Shown here piece by piece: positions 12,171 through 17,083 of a stretch of 17,083 nt of DNA (positions are counted from its first letter, which is position 1; the number at the start of each line of letters is the position of its first letter). The stretch is from Candidatus Methylomirabilota bacterium. Lineage in GTDB: Bacteria > Methylomirabilota > Methylomirabilia > Methylomirabilales > 2-02-FULL-66-22. Where the stretch lies: the NCBI GenBank assembly GCA_016209725.1, contig JACQVO010000262.1:1-17083 (forward strand). The letters run 5' to 3'. The notes under the pieces were generated by a model. The model had not been told where the DNA came from and made no database searches. It saw nothing but the letters and a program-made list of their open reading frames with translations. The translations under genes and the position numbers were made by a program.

Positions 12171-14240
12171 ATGGGAAAAGAGCTGCTGTTCGAGATCGGC
12201 ACCGAGGAGATCCCGTCCGGCTACATCCCGCCGGCCCTGGAGGAACTGAAGACGGTGGCGGGCCGCCTGCTCCAAGAGGCGCGGCTGACCTTTGCCGGCA
12301 TCCGGACCCTGGCCACCCCGCGGCGGCTGGCGCTGGTCGTGGATGATCTGTCGGAGCGGCAGGCGGATGCGCGGCGCGAGGTCGTCGGCCCCACCCGGGC
12401 GGTGGCCTTCGACGCCGAAGGGAGGCCGACCCGGGCGGCCGAGGGCTTCGCCCGGGCCCAAGGCGTGCCCGTGGACCGCCTGGTGATCCGGAGGCTGGAC
12501 CGCGGGGAGTACGTGGTGGCCGTCCAGGAGGAGAAGGGCCTCCGGGCGTCCGAGGTCCTGGCAACGCTCTTGCCCAAGCTCCTGACCTCGCTGTCCTTCC
12601 CCAAGTTCATGCGGTGGGCCGAGGGGACCTTCCGGTTCGTCCGGCCCATTCGCTGGCTGCTGGCCATCTACGGCGGGAAGGTCGTGCCGGTCGCGCTCCA
12701 GGGGCTGAACGTGAGGGCCGACGCGAAGACCTATGGCCACCGGTTCCTCTCGCCGCGCGGGGTGCGGGTGCGCAGCTTCCGGGAATACCTGGAGCGGCTG
12801 GAGGAGAAATTCGTCATCGCGGACCCCGACCGCCGGCGGGCGCTGGTGCGGACCCTGGCCGCCGAGGCGGCCGCCACGGTGAAGGGCCAGCCGGTCCTGG
12901 ACGATGAGCTGGTCGAGACGGTGACCCATCTGGTGGAGTTCCCCACCGTGGTCTGCGGCTCCTTCAAGCGCGAGTACCTGGAGCTGCCGCGGGATGTCAT
13001 CATCACGCCCATGCGGAAGCACCAGCGCTACTTCCCGGTGGTGGACGCGGCGGGCAACCTGCTGCCCCATTTCGTCGCCATCTCCAATATGCGGTCCCGC
13101 GACATGGACCTGATCCGCCAGGGGAACGAGCGGGTGCTCCGGGCCCGCCTGAACGACGCCGAGTTCTTCTACCGGGACGACCGCAAGGTGCCCCTGGCGG
13201 AGCGCGTCCCGCGCCTCCAGCACATCATCTTCCAGGAGAAACTGGGGACGATGTACGACAAGGTGCAGCGGGTGGGGGCGCTCGCCGGGTTGATCGCGGA
13301 CCGGGTGGACCCCGGCTGCCGGGCGGTCGCCGAACGGGCCGCCCTTCTGTGCAAGGCGGACCTCGGGACCACCATGGTCAAGGAGTTTCCCAACCTCCAG
13401 GGGACCATGGGCCGGGAGTACGCCCGGTTGTCGGGGGAGCCGGCGGGCGTCTGCCAGGCGATCGAGGAACACTATCTGCCCCGCTTCGCCGGGGACCGGC
13501 TGCCCGAATCGAACGCCGGGGCCGTGGTGGGCCTGGCGGATCGCCTGGATTCCATCGTGGGCTGCTTCGGCGTCGGCTTCATGCCCTCCGGCTCGGAGGA
13601 CCCGTACGCCCTGCGCCGGGCGGCCCTGGGAGTCGTGCAGACGATCCTGCACCGGGGGTTCCGGGCCTCGCTGGCCGAGTGGGTTGACCGCGCCCGCGCG
13701 GGCTTTTCGTCCCTGGGAGGGGACGCGGAGAAGACCAGGCGCGAGGTGCTGGATTTCCTCCGCGGCCGGACCCAGGTCGCCCTGGTGGACCGGGGTCTGC
13801 CGGCGGAGGTCGTGGAGGCAGTCCTGGCCGCCGGATCCGACGATGTGGCGGATGCGGCGCGGCGGGCCGAGGCCCTGGCGGTCCTGCGCCGCGAGACGGA
13901 CTTCGGCGAGCTGTGCGCCGCCTTCCGGCGCGTGGTGGGCATCATCCCCAAGGGATTCGACCGGGCGGTGGATGCGGCGCGCCTTGTCGAGGGGGCGGAG
14001 CGGGCCCTGCACGCCGAGGCCACGGCGCTGACGGCCGAGGTGGAGGGCCGGATGGCGGCGCAGGATTATCTCGGGGCGCTCCAGCGGATCGCGGCGTTGA
14101 AGCCCATGGTGGATATGTTCTTCGAGGAGGTCCTGGTGATCGGGCCGGACGAGGGGCTCACCCAGAACCGGTTCGCGCTCTTGAAGACGGTCGGGAACCT
14201 GTTCGCACGGATCGCGGACTTCACAAAAATTGCGGGGTAG
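12171..14240 (+). CDS. glyS: Glycyl-tRNA synthetase beta subunit
   Basis: The beta subunit recognises tRNA-Gly and completes the enzyme with GlyQ. The 689 residues are of normal length. The start MGKELLFEIGTEEIPSGYIP is diagnostic, as are MRKHQRYFPV (281-290), KADLGTTMVKEFPNLQG (395-411) and PSGSEDPYALRRAALG (472-487). The C-terminus holds the DALR-type anticodon-binding helices, ending in NLFARIADFTKIAG. No domain is missing. It lies between glyQ (39 nt) and ppdK (21 nt) and is clearly cotranscribed. Confidence 0.97.
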   Translation: MGKELLFEIGTEEIPSGYIPPALEELKTVAGRLLQEARLTFAGIRTLATPRRLALVVDDLSERQADARREVVGPTRAVAFDAEGRPTRAAEGFARAQGVPVDRLVIRRLDRGEYVVAVQEEKGLRASEVLATLLPKLLTSLSFPKFMRWAEGTFRFVRPIRWLLAIYGGKVVPVALQGLNVRADAKTYGHRFLSPRGVRVRSFREYLERLEEKFVIADPDRRRALVRTLAAEAAATVKGQPVLDDELVETVTHLVEFPTVVCGSFKREYLELPRDVIITPMRKHQRYFPVVDAAGNLLPHFVAISNMRSRDMDLIRQGNERVLRARLNDAEFFYRDDRKVPLAERVPRLQHIIFQEKLGTMYDKVQRVGALAGLIADRVDPGCRAVAERAALLCKADLGTTMVKEFPNLQGTMGREYARLSGEPAGVCQAIEEHYLPRFAGDRLPESNAGAVVGLADRLDSIVGCFGVGFMPSGSEDPYALRRAALGVVQTILHRGFRASLAEWVDRARAGFSSLGGDAEKTRREVLDFLRGRTQVALVDRGLPAEVVEAVLAAGSDDVADAARRAEALAVLRRETDFGELCAAFRRVVGIIPKGFDRAVDAARLVEGAERALHAEATALTAEVEGRMAAQDYLGALQRIAALKPMVDMFFEEVLVIGPDEGLTQNRFALLKTVGNLFARIADFTKIAG

Positions 14241-14261
14241 GGGGGACCATCGGAGGCGTGT

Positions 14262-16922
14262 ATGGCAACCGCACGAAAATTTGTCTTCTTCTTCGGCAAG
14301 GGCAAGGCGGAAGGACGGGCGGAACAGAAGAACCTCCTGGGGGGCAAGGGGGCCAACCTGCACGAGATGACCCGGCTGGGCATCCCGGTGCCGGCCGGCT
14401 TCACCATCTCCACCGAGGCCTGCGTCCACTACACCGCCAAGAAGAAACAGCACCCCGCGGGGATGTGGAAGCAGGTGGAGGAGAACCTGAAGAAGACCGA
14501 GAGAGCCATGGGTGCGCAGTTCGGCGACCCCGCCAACCCCCTCCTGGTCTCGGTGCGCTCCGGGGCCCGGGTGTCCATGCCCGGCATGATGGACACGGTC
14601 CTGAACCTGGGGCTGAATGACCGGACCCTGCAGGGGCTGATCCAGCGGTCGAAGAACGAGCGCTTCGCCTACGACTCCTACCGGCGCTTCCTCCAGATGT
14701 TCGGGGATGTGGTTCTGGGCATCGACAAGCAGTCCTTCGAGCGCCTGCTGGAGGCCCAGAAACACGCCAAGAAGGTCAAGCTGGACACCGACCTCTCGGC
14801 CGCCGACCTGAAGGAGCTGGTCGGTCTCTTCAAGCGCGTGGTGCGGGACAGGACCGGGAAGGAATTCCCGCAGGATCCCAAGGAGCAGCTCCGCCTGGCG
14901 ATCAACGCCGTGTTCGAGTCCTGGGAGAATCCCCGGGCCGCGACCTACCGGAGGCTGCACAACATCCCGGGCGACTGGGGGACGGCGGTCAACGTGCAGA
15001 CCATGGTCTTCGGCAACATGGGGGACAACTCGGCGACGGGGGTGGCCTTCACCCGCGACCCGGGCACCGGTGAGCGCCGGTTCTTCGGCGAGTACCTGAT
15101 GAACGCCCAGGGCGAGGACGTGGTGGCGGGGATCCGCACGCCCCAGCCCATCGCCCAGCTCAAGAAAGGCATGCCCAAGGCGTACGCCGAGCTGGAGCGG
15201 ATCTACAAACGGCTGGAGAAGCACTACCGGGAGATGCTGGACATCGAGTTCACGATCCAGGACGGCAAGCTGTACATGCTGCAGTGCCGCGTGGGCAAGC
15301 GCACCGCCGGCGCGGCGGTGAAGATCGCCGTGGACATGGTGAAGGAGCGGCTCATCGACCAGAAGCTGGCGGTGCTGCGCGTGGACCCGGCCCAGCTCGA
15401 CCAGCTCCTCCATCCGCGCGTGGACCCCACGGCCCAGGCGCAGAAGATCGCCAAGGGCCTGCCGGCCTCGCCGGGCGCGGCCGTGGGCAAGGTGGTCTTC
15501 ACCGCCGCCGAGGCCGAGGCGGATGCCGCCAAGGGGGAGCGGGTCATTTTGGTCCGGACCGAGACCTCGCCCGAGGATATCGGCGGGATGCACGCCGCCC
15601 AGGGGATCCTCACCGCCCGGGGCGGCATGACCTCCCACGCGGCCGTGGTGGCCCGCGGCATGGGCAAGCCCTGCGTGGCCGGATCCACGGACATCACGGT
15701 GTACGAGGAGCACGGCTACTTCTTCGCCAAGGACCTCAAGATCCAGCGCGGGGACTACATCAGCCTGGATGGCGGCATGGGCGACGTGATGCTGGGCGAG
15801 GTGAAGCTGATCCAGCCCGAGCTGTCGGGGGATTTCGCCACGCTGATGAGCTGGGCCGACAAGTACCGGAAGATCGGCGTCCGGACCAACGCCGACACGC
15901 CCACGGACGCCCAGGTCACGCGCAGATTCGGCGCCGGGGGCATCGGCCTGTGCCGGACCGAGCACATGTTCTTCGAGGGCAATCGCATCGACGCGGTCCG
16001 GGAGATGATCCTGGCGGAGGACGTGGAGGGCCGAAAGCGCGCCCTGGCGAAGCTCCTGCCCATGCAGAAGGCCGACTTCAAGGCCATCCTGGAGATCATG
16101 GGCGACCTGCCGGTCACGGTCCGCACGCTGGATCCGCCGCTCCATGAGTTCCTGCCCAAGACGGATGCCGAGATCGAGGAGCTGGCCAAGAAGGTCGGCC
16201 TCGCGACCGAGCGCCTGAAGGCGAAGGTGGACGCCCTCCACGAGTTCAACCCCATGCTGGGCTATCGGGGCTGCCGCCTGGGGATCGAATACCCCGAGAT
16301 CACCGAGATGCAGGCGCAGGCCCTCTTCGAGGCGGCCTGCGAGCTCAGGAAGCAGGGGAAGAACCCCTACCCCGAGGTCATGATCCCGCTGGTGGGGACG
16401 CTCAAGGAGCTCCAGTTGCAGCAGGACATCGTGGAGCGGGTGGCCCGCGACACGATGAAGAAGTACGGCGTCAAGGTCCGCTACATGCTGGGCACCATGA
16501 TCGAGATTCCGCGGGCGTGTCTGGTGGCGGACGAAATCGCCAAGGTGGCCCAGTTCTTCTCCTTCGGCACCAACGACCTGACCCAGACCTGCCTGGCCCT
16601 GTCCCGCGACGACGCCGGGAAGTTCCTGCCCCTCTACGTGGAGCGGGGGGTCTATCCGGAGGATCCCTTCGTCAGCGTCGACCAGGCCGGCGTGGGCGTC
16701 TTGATGGAGATGGCCGTTCAGAAGGGCCGCGCCACCCGCAAGGACCTGGAGATCGGGATCTGCGGCGAGCACGGGGGCGAACCCCGCTCCGTCGCCTATT
16801 GCCACGAGATCGGGCTGGATTACGTGAGCTGCTCGCCCTACCGCGTCCCCATCGCCAAGCTGGCCGCGGCGCACGCCGCATTGAAGGAGACGGTCAAGGT
16901 CAAGGAGATGGGCGAGAAGTAG
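14262..16922 (+). CDS. ppdK: Pyruvate, phosphate dikinase
   Basis: The enzyme interconverts pyruvate + ATP + Pi and PEP + AMP + PPi in the cytoplasm, serving PPi-linked glycolysis or PEP synthesis. The 886 residues are of normal length. The N-terminal ATP-grasp domain includes GGKGANLHEM and SVRSGARVSMPGMMDTVL from residue 97. The swivelling phosphohistidine domain has GGMTSHAAVVARG with catalytic H459; T457, two residues earlier, is the position regulatory proteins phosphorylate in some organisms. The C-terminal TIM barrel has CRTEHMFF, FGTNDLTQ (768-775) and GICGEHGG with acid/base C834. GGAGG lies 5 nt before ATG 14262. It ends the operon at a strong terminator. glyS-ppdK adjacency is known from other anaerobic or deep-branching lineages. 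Confidence 0.97.
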   Translation: MATARKFVFFFGKGKAEGRAEQKNLLGGKGANLHEMTRLGIPVPAGFTISTEACVHYTAKKKQHPAGMWKQVEENLKKTERAMGAQFGDPANPLLVSVRSGARVSMPGMMDTVLNLGLNDRTLQGLIQRSKNERFAYDSYRRFLQMFGDVVLGIDKQSFERLLEAQKHAKKVKLDTDLSAADLKELVGLFKRVVRDRTGKEFPQDPKEQLRLAINAVFESWENPRAATYRRLHNIPGDWGTAVNVQTMVFGNMGDNSATGVAFTRDPGTGERRFFGEYLMNAQGEDVVAGIRTPQPIAQLKKGMPKAYAELERIYKRLEKHYREMLDIEFTIQDGKLYMLQCRVGKRTAGAAVKIAVDMVKERLIDQKLAVLRVDPAQLDQLLHPRVDPTAQAQKIAKGLPASPGAAVGKVVFTAAEAEADAAKGERVILVRTETSPEDIGGMHAAQGILTARGGMTSHAAVVARGMGKPCVAGSTDITVYEEHGYFFAKDLKIQRGDYISLDGGMGDVMLGEVKLIQPELSGDFATLMSWADKYRKIGVRTNADTPTDAQVTRRFGAGGIGLCRTEHMFFEGNRIDAVREMILAEDVEGRKRALAKLLPMQKADFKAILEIMGDLPVTVRTLDPPLHEFLPKTDAEIEELAKKVGLATERLKAKVDALHEFNPMLGYRGCRLGIEYPEITEMQAQALFEAACELRKQGKNPYPEVMIPLVGTLKELQLQQDIVERVARDTMKKYGVKVRYMLGTMIEIPRACLVADEIAKVAQFFSFGTNDLTQTCLALSRDDAGKFLPLYVERGVYPEDPFVSVDQAGVGVLMEMAVQKGRATRKDLEIGICGEHGGEPRSVAYCHEIGLDYVSCSPYRVPIAKLAAAHAALKETVKVKEMGEK

Positions 16923-16945
16923 CCTGGCACGTTGCCGGCAGTCAT

Positions 16946-16980
16946 ACGGGGGGCCGCTCCTTCGGCCCCCCGTTGTTTTT
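16946..16980 (+). terminator. Intrinsic terminator after ppdK
   Basis: A perfect 11-bp GC-rich stem, ACGGGGGGCCG (16946-16956) pairing with CGGCCCCCCGT (16963-16973), has a 6-nt loop (ctcctt) and is followed by TGTTTTT. It lies 24 nt after the ppdK stop and closes the housekeeping operon. Confidence 0.93.
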
Positions 16981-17008
16981 CGGGCCTGCCCGAATCGTCT
17001 CCGCTCGC

Positions 17009-17037
17009 TTGCGCCTCGCCCCGGTTCTTGGTATAAG
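17009..17037 (+). promoter_or_regulatory. Promoter for a gene or RNA beyond the window
   Basis: TTGCGC (17009-17014), a 17-nt spacer and TATAAG (17032-17037) form a good promoter directly after the ppdK terminator. The predicted start is near 17044. The remaining about 40 nt contain AGGAG (17050 region) but no ATG or clear reading frame, so the gene start, or a structured leader, lies outside. Confidence 0.55.
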
Positions 17038-17083
17038 CCTTTCATCGCCAGGAGACAGCGAGGGCCTTTGGGGGGTCCTCCCG

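Overview
The window comes from a GC-rich, uncultured-type bacterium. Gene order and protein style would suit Methylomirabilota (NC10/Rokubacteria-like) or a deltaproteobacterial relative; this is an impression from gene order, not a measured assignment. It has two contrasting halves.

Positions 1-3800 are an accessory zone of small toxin-antitoxin (TA) genes and debris. In order: the 3' part of an MqsA/YgiT-type antitoxin with an HTH domain; a remnant of a DUF3800 protein; a tandem hairpin repeat abutting a truncated REP-associated transposase (RAYT); an intact DUF4258/YgiT-type pair; a minus-strand higBA-type operon whose toxin has a 1-nt frameshift; a second truncated RAYT start; a C-terminally eroded orphan HigA-type antitoxin; and a MITE-like imperfect inverted repeat. 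Both TA operons have a near-consensus promoter whose -10 (TATGAT) ends exactly 6 nt before the ATG, which predicts leaderless mRNAs, and each has a small palindrome over its promoter.

Positions 3800-16980 are a dense, all-plus-strand housekeeping block. After a TTGACA-N18-TATCCT promoter come phoH, a 7TM-HD phosphohydrolase (PgpH/YqfF-like), ybeY, a GAF-containing histidine kinase, a LytM/M23 peptidase, era and recO. After a second candidate promoter come glyQ, glyS and ppdK, closed by a strong intrinsic terminator. This is the widely conserved phoH-yqfF-ybeY-(dgkA-cdd)-era-recO-glyQS neighbourhood, with kinase and peptidase genes where dgkA/cdd often lie. The shared theme is 16S rRNA and ribosome maturation (PhoH-YbeY, Era), cyclic-dinucleotide and envelope signalling, DNA repair, glycyl-tRNA charging and PEP/pyruvate metabolism.

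The housekeeping block also carries small repeats. A short-period hairpin sits before era (four 8-nt GTTCGG units per arm) and another before recO (7-nt CGGAAT-like units). An apparent palindromic element is inserted in frame in ybeY. The last about 100 nt hold a promoter for a gene that begins beyond the window.
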